Part shown: piece after piece, positions 51,369 through 60,039 of the stretch
How positions within the stretch are numbered: the first letter of the stretch is position 1
Layout of the letters: each line of letters starts with the position of its first letter
Origin: Microbacterium hydrocarbonoxydans
Lineage (GTDB): Bacteria > Actinomycetota > Actinomycetes > Actinomycetales > Microbacteriaceae
DNA: 64,000 nucleotides
Direction of reading: 5' to 3'
Assembly (NCBI RefSeq): GCF_011752045.1
Contig: NZ_JAAKXW010000005.1
Coordinates: 1 to 64,000 of the forward strand
Notes under the pieces: model-generated
What the model was told of the DNA's origin: nothing
Databases searched by the model: none
The model's input: only the letters and a program-made list of their open reading frames with translations
Made by a program: the position numbers and the translations under genes

Positions 51369-52807
51369 CCCTCCTCCTGCCGCCGGATGCGCCCTGCCCT
51401 GGCGAACCAGGTGAACACGAACGACAGGACCAGGGCGAAGAAGACGCCGAGGTTCGCGTACGCCCACTCGCCCTCCTTGCCGCCGATGAGGAAGAGCAGG
51501 TACCCCTGCCAGTTGTTCCAGGGGGCGGCATCCGCGAACAGGTTGATCACGAAGCCCCACCCGATCACGCTGGCGACGATCATCGTGGCGATCGAGATGC
51601 CGTCCCACGCGCCGTAGCGTCCGTTCGGGTCGAACAGCGCGTCCTCGTCATAGTCCTTCCTGCGGCGGAGGATGTCGGCGATGAGGATGCCGGCCCACGA
51701 GGCCAGCGGCACTCCGAGGGTGATGAGGAAGCTCTGGAACGGGCCGAGGAAGCCCTGATCGCCGAAGACGACGTAGATCGTTCCCAGGGTGAGGATCACG
51801 CCGTCGACGGCCGCGGCCGAGGGGCGCGGGATCCGGATGCCGAGGCTGATCAGCGTGAGGCCCGAGGAGTAGATGCCGAGCACGGCGCCGGAGACGAGTG
51901 CGAGCACCGCGGTGAGCAGGAACGGCACCAGCACCCAGATGGGCAGCAGGGCGGCCAGCGCCCCGATCGGGTCGGCGCCGACGGCCGCCAGGAGATCGTC
52001 GTCGGACCCCGCCAGGAGCAGGCCGAAGATCACCAGCAGGACCGGGGCGATCGAGCCGCCGAAGGTGTTCCAGAACACGATGGCGCCGTCGGATGCCGTG
52101 CGCTTCTGGTAGCGCGACCAGTCGGCGGCGATGTTGATCCAGCCGAGTCCGAACCCGGTCATCACCATGACCAGGGCGCCGATCACCTGGCCGGATCCGC
52201 CGGAGGGCAGGGCCATGACGGCATCCCAGCGGATGCTCGGCGCCGCGAGGATCACGTAGAGGATCGTCACGATGCCGGTCACCCCGGTGAGCACCGACTG
52301 CAGCTTCATGATCGTGTGATAGCCGAGCACGGATGCCGCGACGATGAGCGCCGCGACGATCACGGTGGCGATGATCTTCAGCCACAGGCTGCCGCCGTCG
52401 CCGCCGAGCTGCGTGATCACGGTGGCGGTGGCGAGCACGGCCATGATCGCCAGGAACGTCTCCCAGCCGATGGAGGTCAGCCAGGAGACGATGCCGGGGA
52501 TCTTCTGCCCGTGCACGCCGAACGCGGCACGGGACAGCACCATGGTCGGCGCGGATCCGCGCTTGCCCGCGATCGCGATGAGCCCGCAGAGCAGGAACGA
52601 CACCACGATGCCGACGACCGACACGAGCGTCGCCTGCCAGAACGAGATGCCGAAGCCCAGCACGAACGAGCCGTACGACATGCCGAACACCGACACGTTC
52701 GCCGCGAACCACGGCCAGAACAGGTCTCTCGGCTTCGCCGTGCGGTCGGACTCCGGGATGATCTCGATGCCCGCGCGCTCGATCAGCGCGCCCTTGCTCT
52801 CCGTCAT
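51365..52807 (-). CDS. NCS1-family nucleobase/cation symporter, second copy
   Basis: This 480-residue protein starts at the ATG at 52807. It has 12 membrane helices. AKPRDLFWPWFAANVSVFGM is the family N terminus, and GKRGSAPTMVLSRAAFGVHG and NIAADWSRYQKR match the conserved loops of cytosine/hydantoin permeases. It is translationally coupled to the isochorismatase-like gene. Compared with the permease at 38153 it has a different N terminus and hydrolase partner, so it is not a simple recent duplicate. Confidence 0.88.
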   Translation of the reverse strand: MTESKGALIERAGIEIIPESDRTAKPRDLFWPWFAANVSVFGMSYGSFVLGFGISFWQATLVSVVGIVVSFLLCGLIAIAGKRGSAPTMVLSRAAFGVHGQKIPGIVSWLTSIGWETFLAIMAVLATATVITQLGGDGGSLWLKIIATVIVAALIVAASVLGYHTIMKLQSVLTGVTGIVTILYVILAAPSIRWDAVMALPSGGSGQVIGALVMVMTGFGLGWINIAADWSRYQKRTASDGAIVFWNTFGGSIAPVLLVIFGLLLAGSDDDLLAAVGADPIGALAALLPIWVLVPFLLTAVLALVSGAVLGIYSSGLTLISLGIRIPRPSAAAVDGVILTLGTIYVVFGDQGFLGPFQSFLITLGVPLASWAGILIADILRRRKDYDEDALFDPNGRYGAWDGISIATMIVASVIGWGFVINLFADAAPWNNWQGYLLFLIGGKEGEWAYANLGVFFALVLSFVFTWFARAGRIRRQEEG

Positions 52808-52851
52808 GCCCTCATCCTGGCACCGCAGCGGAGCCGGCGGGAGCAGGATCG

Positions 52852-54135
52852 TCAGCCGGCGAAGAACGCTCCGGCGACGAGGGAGAGGTCGTGCAGGTCG
52901 GAGACGCCCGCCAGCTCGCGCGCCGAGTGCATCGACAGGATCGGGATGCCTACGTCGACAGTGCGGATGCCGAGACGGGTCGCGGTGATCGGGCCGATCG
53001 TCGAACCGCACGGGACGTTGTTGTTCGACACGAACTCCTGCGTGCTCACGCCGGCGCTCTCGCACCATCCGCGCCAGGCTGCGGAGCCGACGGCATCCGT
53101 CGCGTAGCGCTGGTTCGCGTTGATCTTGAGGATCGGGCCGGAGCCGAGCAGCGGCTGCACGACCGGGTCGTGCTTGTGCAGGTAGTTCGGGTGCACGGAG
53201 TGGCCGACGTCGCTGGACAGGCACCACGACGAGGCGTAGGCCTGGCGGCGCTGCGAGGGATCGGCGCCGAGGTCCGCGTAGACACGCTCCAGGACGTCCT
53301 CGAGGAACGGCCCGGCGGCGCCGGAGCGGGACTCCGAGCCGAGTTCCTCGTGGTCGAAGGCGGCGAGCACGGCGATCGGCCCGCCCGCCGGAGTCTGGTG
53401 GGCCTCGAGCGCGACGACTCCCGCGTGCACCGAGGCGAGGTCGTCGAGCCGGCCGGACGCGAAGAAGGCGTCGTCCCTGCCGAACACCGCCCCGCGGGCG
53501 GCATCCGCGACGACCACGTCGTAACCGCGGATGCCGGCGGCGTCGACGCCCGCGGAGGCCGCGAGCTCCGCGAGGATGTCGGCCTGCGTCGGGTCGCCGA
53601 GGCCCCAGACCGGCTGGGTCTGGAACTGCTTGTCGAGGGCGAGACCGGTGTTCGCCTCGCGGTCGAGGTGGATCGCGAGCTGCGGCAGGCGCAGCAGGGC
53701 GCCGGTGTCGGCGAGCACCACGGAGCCGTCGGCGAGGGCCAGACGGCCGGCGAGGCGCAGCTCGCGGTCGAGCCAGGAGTTCAGCAACGGCCCGCCGTAC
53801 ACCTCGACGGCGGCCTGCAGCCAGCCCTTCGTGCCGGTGGTCGGCTGCGGCTTCAGCTTGAAGCCGGGGGAGTCGGTGTGCGCGCCGAGGATGTGCGCGG
53901 GGGTCGTCGCCGTGGCATCCGCCGGCACCGACCACGCGATCGCCGCGCCGTCGCGGACGACGACGTAGCGGCCTCCTGCCCGGATCTCCCACGCGTCCTC
54001 CTCTCGGAGGCGCTCGAACCCTGCGGTCTCCAGGCGGCGGGCGACCTCGGCGGCGGCGTGGTAGCTCGAGGGAGAGGCGGCGACGAAGTCGGCGAGGTCT
54101 TCGGCGTGGGCGAGGGACTGCGGGCTTGTGACCAT
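52852..54135 (-). CDS. M18-family aminopeptidase
   Basis: This 427-residue cytosolic enzyme starts at the ATG at 54135. It has the M18 set: AHILGAHTDSPGFKLKPQPT (zinc His and Asp), HLDREANTGLALDKQFQTQP, AVLAAFDHEELGSESRSGAAG (catalytic Glu pair), SSDVGHSVHPNYLHKHDP (zinc His), and STIGPITATRLGIRTVDVGI. These dinuclear-zinc enzymes remove N-terminal Asp/Glu or other residues. It stands alone on the minus strand, with a hairpin upstream. Confidence 0.92.
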   Translation of the reverse strand: MVTSPQSLAHAEDLADFVAASPSSYHAAAEVARRLETAGFERLREEDAWEIRAGGRYVVVRDGAAIAWSVPADATATTPAHILGAHTDSPGFKLKPQPTTGTKGWLQAAVEVYGGPLLNSWLDRELRLAGRLALADGSVVLADTGALLRLPQLAIHLDREANTGLALDKQFQTQPVWGLGDPTQADILAELAASAGVDAAGIRGYDVVVADAARGAVFGRDDAFFASGRLDDLASVHAGVVALEAHQTPAGGPIAVLAAFDHEELGSESRSGAAGPFLEDVLERVYADLGADPSQRRQAYASSWCLSSDVGHSVHPNYLHKHDPVVQPLLGSGPILKINANQRYATDAVGSAAWRGWCESAGVSTQEFVSNNNVPCGSTIGPITATRLGIRTVDVGIPILSMHSARELAGVSDLHDLSLVAGAFFAG

Positions 54136-54150
54136 GTCCTCGATCGTATC

Positions 54151-54190
54151 CGGCGCAGATCGCCCGCCATTCCGCAGGCGATCCGCGCCG
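54151..54190 (-). terminator. Hairpin between the phosphatase and M18 genes
   Basis: Arms 54151-54164 and 54177-54190 pair over 14 bases with one mismatch and a 12-base loop. The element lies just past the phosphatase stop and before the M18 start, so it should end phosphatase transcription. Confidence 0.55.
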
Positions 54191-54195
54191 CCGGC

Positions 54196-55041
54196 TCAGG
54201 GCACCAGGTTCTGGGCGGCGAGGAGCATCCGGGCGCGGTACTCCGGGGAGTCCGCCGGCTCGCTGGTGCCGAAGATCGCCCGCATCCAGTGCCCGTCGGT
54301 GTTGTTCGGGAACAGGATGAAGTCCCGGCCGAAGCGCTCGGCGTCCTCGGAGGCGAGCGCCTTGCGCTGCGCGACCGAGGTCACGTAGTAGCGGCGGCGG
54401 AAGTCGTTGAGGTTGTCGCCGAGGTAGGCGATCACCTCGTACTTCTCGGCGATCGCCTGCTGGGCGGCCTCCTTGTTCGACGACTCCCGCTGGAAGGTCG
54501 CGTGCGCATCGTCGGCGAAGGCCAGTCCCGCGTGCTGCAGGTTCGCGACGCCGTACTGCTGGGTGTCCGGACCCTGATCGCGCTGGGAGACGTAGAACAC
54601 CTCGACTCCGCGGCTCTCGGCGTAGCGGGTGAACTCGACGGCGCCGGGGGTCGGAGTGGGGCCGTTCGCGCGCACCCAGTCGTCCCACAGGACGTCGTCG
54701 AAGGCCTGCTTCCCTGAGCCGAGCAGCATCGCCCAGTAGGTGTCGGAGGAGAGCACCGTGTCGTCGACGTCGGAGATGATCGCGAGCGGCTTCGAGCCGC
54801 GGCGCTTCTGACCCTCGCCGCGCAGCACCGCGTCGATCCGGTCGCGGGCGATGTTGAAGGCCTGACGGTACAGCATCTCCCGTTCGGCGGCGGTGACGCA
54901 CCAGGCGACGGCAGCGCTCAGGATGTTCTGCGCGGGATCGCCGTCGTCCGCTGCGGCAGGACTCGCGCCGAGGGCGAGCAGGCCCGCCGTGAGCCCGGAG
55001 GCACCGAGCCCCGCGATGAGTGTGCGTCGTCCAACTTCCAT
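54196..55041 (-). CDS. Secreted HAD acid phosphatase (e(P4)/class B-like)
   Basis: This 281-residue protein starts at the ATG at 55041 with CGGAGGTATCC upstream. It begins MEVGRRTLIAGLGASGLTAG, with an RR pair typical of a Tat signal, and ends the signal near SPAAADDG. The mature domain has IISDVDDTVLSSDTYWA (DxDxT nucleophile motif), VFYVSQRDQGPDTQ, and YLGDNLNDFRRRYY (motif IV). It should hydrolyse phosphate esters or nucleotides outside the membrane. The Tat route is inferred from the twin Arg. Confidence 0.86.
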   Translation of the reverse strand: MEVGRRTLIAGLGASGLTAGLLALGASPAAADDGDPAQNILSAAVAWCVTAAEREMLYRQAFNIARDRIDAVLRGEGQKRRGSKPLAIISDVDDTVLSSDTYWAMLLGSGKQAFDDVLWDDWVRANGPTPTPGAVEFTRYAESRGVEVFYVSQRDQGPDTQQYGVANLQHAGLAFADDAHATFQRESSNKEAAQQAIAEKYEVIAYLGDNLNDFRRRYYVTSVAQRKALASEDAERFGRDFILFPNNTDGHWMRAIFGTSEPADSPEYRARMLLAAQNLVP

Positions 55042-55204
55042 GGATACCTCCGAGGTCCTGAGCGGTCGGGTCCGCTCTGTGGGTAGCACTCTGGTATGCC
55101 AAACGGATGCCGCGCAAGGGGGCCGCCGCTTCATTACGCATCCGCGGGCGCGGGCCCGGGTGGCGGGTCGTTCACACCGATGGGCTAGGGTGGCGCGTCT
55201 CCTC

Positions 55205-56068
55205 ATGTCCGCACTCGCCTTCGCTCTCGTCATCGCCGCCGCCGTCGCGCACGCGAGCTGGAACGTCATCGCCCACGGCGTCAGCCGGGCGGGTGCGCCG
55301 TTCCTGTGGTGGGGCGCCGTCGGCGGGACGGCCGTCTGGATCGGCGTCATCCCGTTCACCGGCGGCCTCGGCACCGACGACGCGCTCGCCTTCCTCTGGG
55401 GCGTCGGGGTGTCGGCCGTGCTGCATGTGGTCTACATGGCCGTGCTGCAGAAGGGATACCGGGAGGGCAACCTCTCCACGGTGTATGCGACGGCGCGGGG
55501 GACGGGCCCGTTCCTGTCGGTCATCGTCGCCGTGCTGCTGCTCGGCGAGCGTCCGTCGCCGATCGCGCTCGTCGGCGTCGCCTTCGTGATCGCGGGCGTC
55601 GTCGCGATCGGGCTCGTCGACCGCGGACGGTCCGCGGGCCGCCGCGGCATCGATCTCGGACTGGTGTTCGGGATGCTCACGGGCGTGATGATCGCGGTCT
55701 ACACGATCTGGGACGCGAACGCGGTGCGCGCCTGGAGCCTGTCCCCGGTGGCTTTCATGGTCGGCACCATGGCGCTCGAGATCCCGTTCTACACGCTCGC
55801 CGTGGGGCGGCGATGGGGAGCGGTGCGGGCGCTGTGGACGACGCAGTGGCGGCGGATCGTCGCCTTCAGCATCCTGTCACCGCTGTCCTACATCCTCGTG
55901 CTCACCGCGATCCAGATCGCCCCGGTCGCCCTCGTCGCGCCGCTGCGCGAGGTGAGCGTGGTGCTCGTCAGCCTGTTCGGCGTGTTCGTGCTGCGTGAGA
56001 GCCGGCCCGGATGGCGCATCGGATCGTCGATCGTGGTCGCCGTGGGGATCGTGCTGCTCGCCCTCTGA
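55205..56068 (+). CDS. DMT-superfamily transporter (EamA)
   Basis: This 287-residue protein starts at the ATG at 55205 and has ten membrane helices in two repeats, the EamA layout. Examples are AFALVIAAAVAHASWNVIAH and SVIVAVLLLGERPSPIALVG at the end of repeat 1, and SILSPLSYILVLTAIQIAPV in repeat 2. It would export a metabolite or drug. The substrate is unknown. The end overlaps the convergent gene by 192 bases, where this strand clearly encodes the membrane helices and the other gene encodes a low-complexity tail. Confidence 0.85.
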   Translation: MSALAFALVIAAAVAHASWNVIAHGVSRAGAPFLWWGAVGGTAVWIGVIPFTGGLGTDDALAFLWGVGVSAVLHVVYMAVLQKGYREGNLSTVYATARGTGPFLSVIVAVLLLGERPSPIALVGVAFVIAGVVAIGLVDRGRSAGRRGIDLGLVFGMLTGVMIAVYTIWDANAVRAWSLSPVAFMVGTMALEIPFYTLAVGRRWGAVRALWTTQWRRIVAFSILSPLSYILVLTAIQIAPVALVAPLREVSVVLVSLFGVFVLRESRPGWRIGSSIVVAVGIVLLAL

Positions 56069-57085
56069 GACGACCGTCGCGGGTGCACGGGTACCGATCC
56101 GCGCGGCGGCGAGCAATCCACCTGCCGCGCACACAGCGGGGCCCAGCCCTGGTTGGAGAACGAACGCGGCGAGCAGCAGCGTGGCGCCGCCGAACAGAAC
56201 GACGCGTGACGCGACCCCGGACGCAGGATCCGAGACCGCGACGCAGACGGTACCGAGGAGAGCGAGCATCAGCGGGATGCCGACGGCCGCCGTCCAGAGG
56301 ATGGGCCAGGTCTCGCCCGCGGGCAGCCGATCCGTGCGTGGAAGTGTCAGCGAGGCGAGCAATGCGGCGGTCAGGATCGCGGGCACTGCGGCGAGCCAGT
56401 GGAGGCCGAGAGATCCCCGCGACGGGGTCGCGGCGATCAGTGTCAGCGCACCCGTGAGCAGGGGGAGGCCGGCGCAGAACAGCAGAGCCACGCCGTAGAA
56501 GATGTACCCGATGCCGTCTGCGCACACCCAGGTGCCGATGCCCTCGCCCATGCTGCCGTAGGAGCACCCGACATGGAGGGTCTGGCGCAGCATTCCGATC
56601 GACTCCAGCGAGAGAACGACGCCGAGAGCGCCGGCCGCGAGCAGGACGGCGATGCGGGACGGGCGGTCGGCAGACTGATCGGCCTCGGTGGCTGTGATTG
56701 CGTCGCTGGCGTTGGCCTGTCGGTGTGCTGCGGCGACGTGGGCGATCGAAGCGGCGGATGCCGTGGCGATGAGCGCGACCAGCATCCAGCCCGCTCCGAG
56801 CCGTTCCCCGCCGAGCAGCCCGAGCCCCAGCGCGAGGGCGACACTCAGCGTCGGGGCGAGCCATTGAGCCGCCCTCAGCGCCGCCGTCGCCAATCCGATT
56901 CCGAGGATGATCACGCCGGCGAGCACGCCGAATGATCCGAAGAACATGACGTTCCAGGCGATCAGATACGGAACGCCGGTACTCAGGGCCAGCCACACCC
57001 CGGTGATCGCACTGCCGGCCCCGCCGATCGCGACCGGCACCCACGCGGACCGTCGCATCGCCGCGCGGAGGGCGTCATCGCTCAT
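55877..57085 (-). CDS. Integral membrane protein with antisense-derived tail
   Basis: This 402-residue protein starts at the ATG at 57085. Residues 1-335 are about ten hydrophobic helices, with a Cys pair near the middle (HVGCSYGSMGEG, TWVCADGIGY) suggesting a disulfide outside. No family is recognised. Residues of about 338-402 are Asp/His/Arg/Glu-rich (EGEQHDPHGDHDRRSDAPSG and on) and are the reverse complement of the last helices of the DMT transporter. The frame has no stop in the overlap. Loss of the original stop is the likely cause. Confidence 0.72.
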   Translation of the reverse strand: MSDDALRAAMRRSAWVPVAIGGAGSAITGVWLALSTGVPYLIAWNVMFFGSFGVLAGVIILGIGLATAALRAAQWLAPTLSVALALGLGLLGGERLGAGWMLVALIATASAASIAHVAAAHRQANASDAITATEADQSADRPSRIAVLLAAGALGVVLSLESIGMLRQTLHVGCSYGSMGEGIGTWVCADGIGYIFYGVALLFCAGLPLLTGALTLIAATPSRGSLGLHWLAAVPAILTAALLASLTLPRTDRLPAGETWPILWTAAVGIPLMLALLGTVCVAVSDPASGVASRVVLFGGATLLLAAFVLQPGLGPAVCAAGGLLAAARIGTRAPATVVSEGEQHDPHGDHDRRSDAPSGPALTQHEHAEQADEHHAHLAQRRDEGDRGDLDRGEHEDVGQR

Positions 57086-57242
57086 GGATCGACGGTACCC
57101 GGCTCCGCGTTCTGACGTCGAGAGAATCGGGGGTTGCGACCTCGCCCTGTGGCCGGGGTCTCTGTGAGGGCCTCCGTGCCATCGGGTGGTGTGCCAGTCG
57201 CGAGCCGGGTCGCCCGGGCGAGTTCGGACGGCACCTTCGGTT

Positions 57243-57275
57243 CCGGTCGTTGAGTGAGCGCCAGCGAGTCGAAAC
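57243..57275 (+). repeat. Intergenic repeat unit upstream of DUF222/HNH copy 2
   Basis: The unit CCGGTCGTTGAGTGAGCGCC, then AGCGAGTCGAAACGCC, is a single degenerate copy of the five-copy array upstream of copy 1. It is followed by the same CCCCTTCCGAACACGACC edge and the same 95 bases leading to the start codon. Bases 57086-57242 hold no gene or clear motif. Confidence 0.8.
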
Positions 57276-57372
57276 GCCCCTTCCGAACACGACCTCAGAA
57301 TCGGTCGGAAAGCTTCTCCGATCTGGGGGAAACCGGCGCCGCAATGTCGGTGGCCCTCGGCAGAATTGAGGT

Positions 57373-58899
57373 ATGAACAGCCCCGCCGACACCGTCGCTC
57401 AGGTCACTTCCGGCCTGCGTGAGCTGCTGTCCGGGGACACGGTCGCCGGGCTTTCGGATGCCGACCGCGCGGCGCTGCTGGTCGGCCTTGGTGAGGTCTC
57501 CCGGTTGGCGGATGCGGCGATGGTGGAGGCGGTGGCGACCGCGGATGTGGAGTTCGGTCACCGGTTCGGATGCCGCGGCATGAACGAACTCCTCCGCCGC
57601 GCCACCCTGGTCGACGCCCCCATGGCGGGGAGGATCATCCGTGCCGCGGACGCGGTCGCGCGGGATGTGAGTCTGGTGTCGGGGGAGCGGATGCCCGCCC
57701 GCTGGCCCGCCATGCGAGAAGCACTGCTGGACGGGGCCGTCGGCGTGGCCGGTCTGCTGGCCGCGGTGAGCCCGATCGAGCGGGCGCGGGACCGGATCAC
57801 GCTGGAGGAGCGATTGTGGGCCGACGCGAACCTCGCGGCGTTCGCGCGCGGTGAGAACCTCCCCGACACCGGCGCGGACGCCGACGCGGTCGCGGTCGCG
57901 GATGCCGGTCAGGATGCCGACGTCGTCGAGATGACCCTGGAGGCACGTGTCGAGGAAGGCGACGATACCTCCCGGGGTCCGCGGGCTTCCGCGGAGGATC
58001 TGAAACTGTTCGCGAGTGCTCTCGCGGTGGGGTTGGATCCGGATGGGGCGGAGCCGTCGGACTTGGAGGCGCAGTCGCGCCGGTGCTTCACCGTGGGCCG
58101 GTTGCGCAACGGCGTGCATCCGGTGCGGGGAAATCTGACCCCGGAGGTCGCTGCGGCATGGCAGCTGATCGCCGACGCGTACAACAACCCGAAGGTCGGC
58201 GGCGCTCCGGCACCGGGGGTGCGGTTCGAGCCCGCCCCGGACGATGACGGCGAGATCGAGGGGGAGGATCGGTTCAATATCGATCCGCGGAACCTGATCG
58301 ACTCCCGCACCCCCGGTCAGAAACGCCACGATGCTCTCGCCGCCGCCTTGGGCATCGCGGCCCGTCACGACGAGATGCCCACCCTGGGTGGTGCGGCGCC
58401 GACGCTGGTGGTGCATGTGGATGCGAAGGATCTCGCCACCGGGACGGGGTGGGCCACGATCCCGGGCGCGGAAACTCCGGTCCCGTTGTCCGTGGCCGCG
58501 CATACCGCGTGCACGGGTGCGGTGCAGCGGGTGCTGTTCGACGAGGGCCGGATCATCGGGATCACGACGACGGATCGGGTGTTCACGGTGCATCAGCGGC
58601 GGGCGATCATCGCCCGCGACCAGGAGTGTCTCATTCCCGGCTGTCATGTTCCGGCGTCGTGGTGTGAGATCCATCACGTGGCCGAGCATGCGAAGGGCGG
58701 ACCCACCCATACGGACAATGGGGTGTCGTTGTGTTGGTGGCATCACCGGTCCCTGGGCCATTCGGGGTGGGCGATCCGGATGAACGGCGGGGTCCCGCAG
58801 ATCCGGGGCCCGGAGTGGTGGGATCGGGAGCAGCGATGGCGCACGCCGAGTCTGTCGATCCCCGTACCGCCAAGACGACGAACACCCCTGCGGGCTTGA
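57373..58899 (+). CDS. DUF222/HNH endonuclease-like protein (REP13E12 type), copy 2
   Basis: This 508-residue protein is nearly the same as copy 1 at 13622. The first 160 residues differ at few positions. The acidic linker (GADADAVAVADAGQDADVVE) has diverged, and the HNH end (ECLIPGCHVPASWCEIHHVA, then WWHHRSLGHSG) is intact. Both nuclease motifs are complete, so it is not a pseudogene. Shared 5' and 3' flanks show the pair arose by copying of a unit larger than the gene. Confidence 0.88.
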   Translation: MNSPADTVAQVTSGLRELLSGDTVAGLSDADRAALLVGLGEVSRLADAAMVEAVATADVEFGHRFGCRGMNELLRRATLVDAPMAGRIIRAADAVARDVSLVSGERMPARWPAMREALLDGAVGVAGLLAAVSPIERARDRITLEERLWADANLAAFARGENLPDTGADADAVAVADAGQDADVVEMTLEARVEEGDDTSRGPRASAEDLKLFASALAVGLDPDGAEPSDLEAQSRRCFTVGRLRNGVHPVRGNLTPEVAAAWQLIADAYNNPKVGGAPAPGVRFEPAPDDDGEIEGEDRFNIDPRNLIDSRTPGQKRHDALAAALGIAARHDEMPTLGGAAPTLVVHVDAKDLATGTGWATIPGAETPVPLSVAAHTACTGAVQRVLFDEGRIIGITTTDRVFTVHQRRAIIARDQECLIPGCHVPASWCEIHHVAEHAKGGPTHTDNGVSLCWWHHRSLGHSGWAIRMNGGVPQIRGPEWWDREQRWRTPSLSIPVPPRRRTPLRA

Positions 58900-58925
58900 A
58901 CCTACCCGCGTGTGTCGTACGTCGG

Positions 58926-58967
58926 AAGGTGCGTTTCGACTCGCTCCGCTCGCTCAACGACCGAGCG
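58926..58967 (-). repeat. Inverted-orientation repeat downstream of DUF222/HNH copy 2
   Basis: GGAAGGTGCGTTTCGACTCG running to CGCTCAACGACCG at 58926-58964 is the reversed intergenic unit. It faces the forward unit at 57243-57275, so copy 2, like copy 1, sits between inverted repeats. Confidence 0.8.
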
Positions 58968-58981
58968 ACCGGGTGGTGTTC

Positions 58982-59094
58982 GGGTTCCGAGCGGAGCGAT
59001 GGATGTCGTGGGGAAGCTGGCACCGGGTCTGGCGGGAGCACGCCGAAGGCGAGCGAGGGCATGTCTTCCCCACGGCATCCATCGCGCAGCGACC
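58982..59094. repeat. Long-hairpin repeat element, copy 2
   Basis: Arms 58996-59016 and 59065-59085 pair over 21 bases with one mismatch and a 48-base loop. All 113 bases equal 15387-15499. Similarity fades after about 30 more bases, ahead of the response-regulator stop at 59156. Confidence 0.8.
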
Positions 59095-59155
59095 ACACAA
59101 GAAACCCGCAAGAAGCCCCGACGAGAAACCCTCCCCAGAGGCGCAGAAAGCCCGG

Positions 59156-59812
59156 TCAGCGGAACTCGACGAGACCTGCGTGCGCGGCGGCGACGAGGAT
59201 CTGCACGCGGTCGCGCACCTGCCACTTGGACATGATGCGTCCGAGGTGCGCCTTGACGGTGCCCTCCGAGACGATGAGCGCGCGCGCGATCTCCGCGTTC
59301 GACATGCCCTGCGCGAGAAGGTCGAGCACCTCCCGCTCCCGGTCGGTGAGCGGCTCCAGTTCGCGCCCCGCTCCTTCTGCCGGCCCCGAGTCGCGCACGT
59401 GCTTGATGAGCATGGAGGCGATGCGCGGCGACAGCGAGCTCGCCCCGCCATGCACCTCGCGCACGCCGGCCACGATGTCCGCGGCGCTGGAGTCCTTGAG
59501 CAGGTACCCGGATGCCCCTGCGTTCAGCATCGGGAGCACCGTGTCGCTGCCGTCGAGCGTGGTCACGGCGAGCACGCGCACGTCCGGCCAGCGACCGGCG
59601 ATCGCCGCCGTCGCCTCGATGCCGTTCATCTCGGGCATCTGCACGTCCATCATCACGACGTCCGGGCGGAGTCGGTCGACGGCCTCGATCCCCTCGGCGC
59701 CGTTCTCGGCCTCGCCGACCACCTTGATCTCCGGGTCCCGTGACACGAAGTGGGAGAGCGCAGAGCGCACCAGGGGATCGTCATCGACGATCAGAACGCG
59801 GATTTCCGGCAT
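59156..59812 (-). CDS. NarL/FixJ-type response regulator
   Basis: This 218-residue protein starts at the ATG at 59812. The receiver has VLIVDDDPLVR (acidic pocket), phospho-acceptor Asp56 in VVMMDVQMPEMNG, and Lys106 in GYLLKDSS. A LuxR-type helix-turn-helix follows (LTDREREVLDLLAQGMSNAE, then IARALIVSEGTVKAHLGRIM). It is divergent from the histidine kinase at 60040, its likely partner. The gene cluster resembles small actinobacterial stress or cell-envelope two-component systems. Confidence 0.9.
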   Translation of the reverse strand: MPEIRVLIVDDDPLVRSALSHFVSRDPEIKVVGEAENGAEGIEAVDRLRPDVVMMDVQMPEMNGIEATAAIAGRWPDVRVLAVTTLDGSDTVLPMLNAGASGYLLKDSSAADIVAGVREVHGGASSLSPRIASMLIKHVRDSGPAEGAGRELEPLTDREREVLDLLAQGMSNAEIARALIVSEGTVKAHLGRIMSKWQVRDRVQILVAAAHAGLVEFR

Positions 59813-59854
59813 GGAGGAAGCCTAACGGCCGGGACCCGCGCCCGAGCCCATGTA

Positions 59855-59865
59855 GACCTTTGTCC
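59855..59865 (+). promoter_or_regulatory. GACCTTTGTCC box between regulator and kinase
   Basis: GACCTTTGTCC is followed, after AAAAAA, by GACTGC. The same pattern, GACCTTTGGCC followed by CTTAT and GACTGC, occurs at 61253 behind the kinase, and GGCCGAAGGTC (its inverted form) at 61230. The three sites around one two-component system may be its binding sites. A separate GTCGGA/TCCGAC inverted repeat lies at 59884-59906. Confidence 0.4.
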
Positions 59866-59962
59866 AAAAAAGACTGCCAGTGAGTCGGATGTGCGTTTCG
59901 TCCGACCCCGAGAAGATGAAGTTATCCCGCCGACAAAAGACCAGCACTGGAGGTGAATTCCC

Positions 59963-60010
59963 ATGACTTTCTGGCAGCAGCTCTGCATCCTTCTGGGCAT
60001 CCTTCGCTAG
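59963..60010 (+). CDS. 15-residue small ORF ahead of the histidine kinase
   Basis: An ATG at 59963 follows a strong ribosome-binding site (TGGAGGT, 8 bases upstream) and gives the hydrophobic peptide MTFWQQLCILLGILR before a TAG. The stop is 29 bases before the kinase ATG. The good Shine-Dalgarno suggests it is translated. It could be a leader peptide that controls the kinase gene, a membrane-active peptide, or a signal sensed by the kinase. No family is recognised. Confidence 0.5.
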   Translation: MTFWQQLCILLGILR

Positions 60011-60039
60011 AGTACCTGGCGAACAGGAGATAGTGAACC

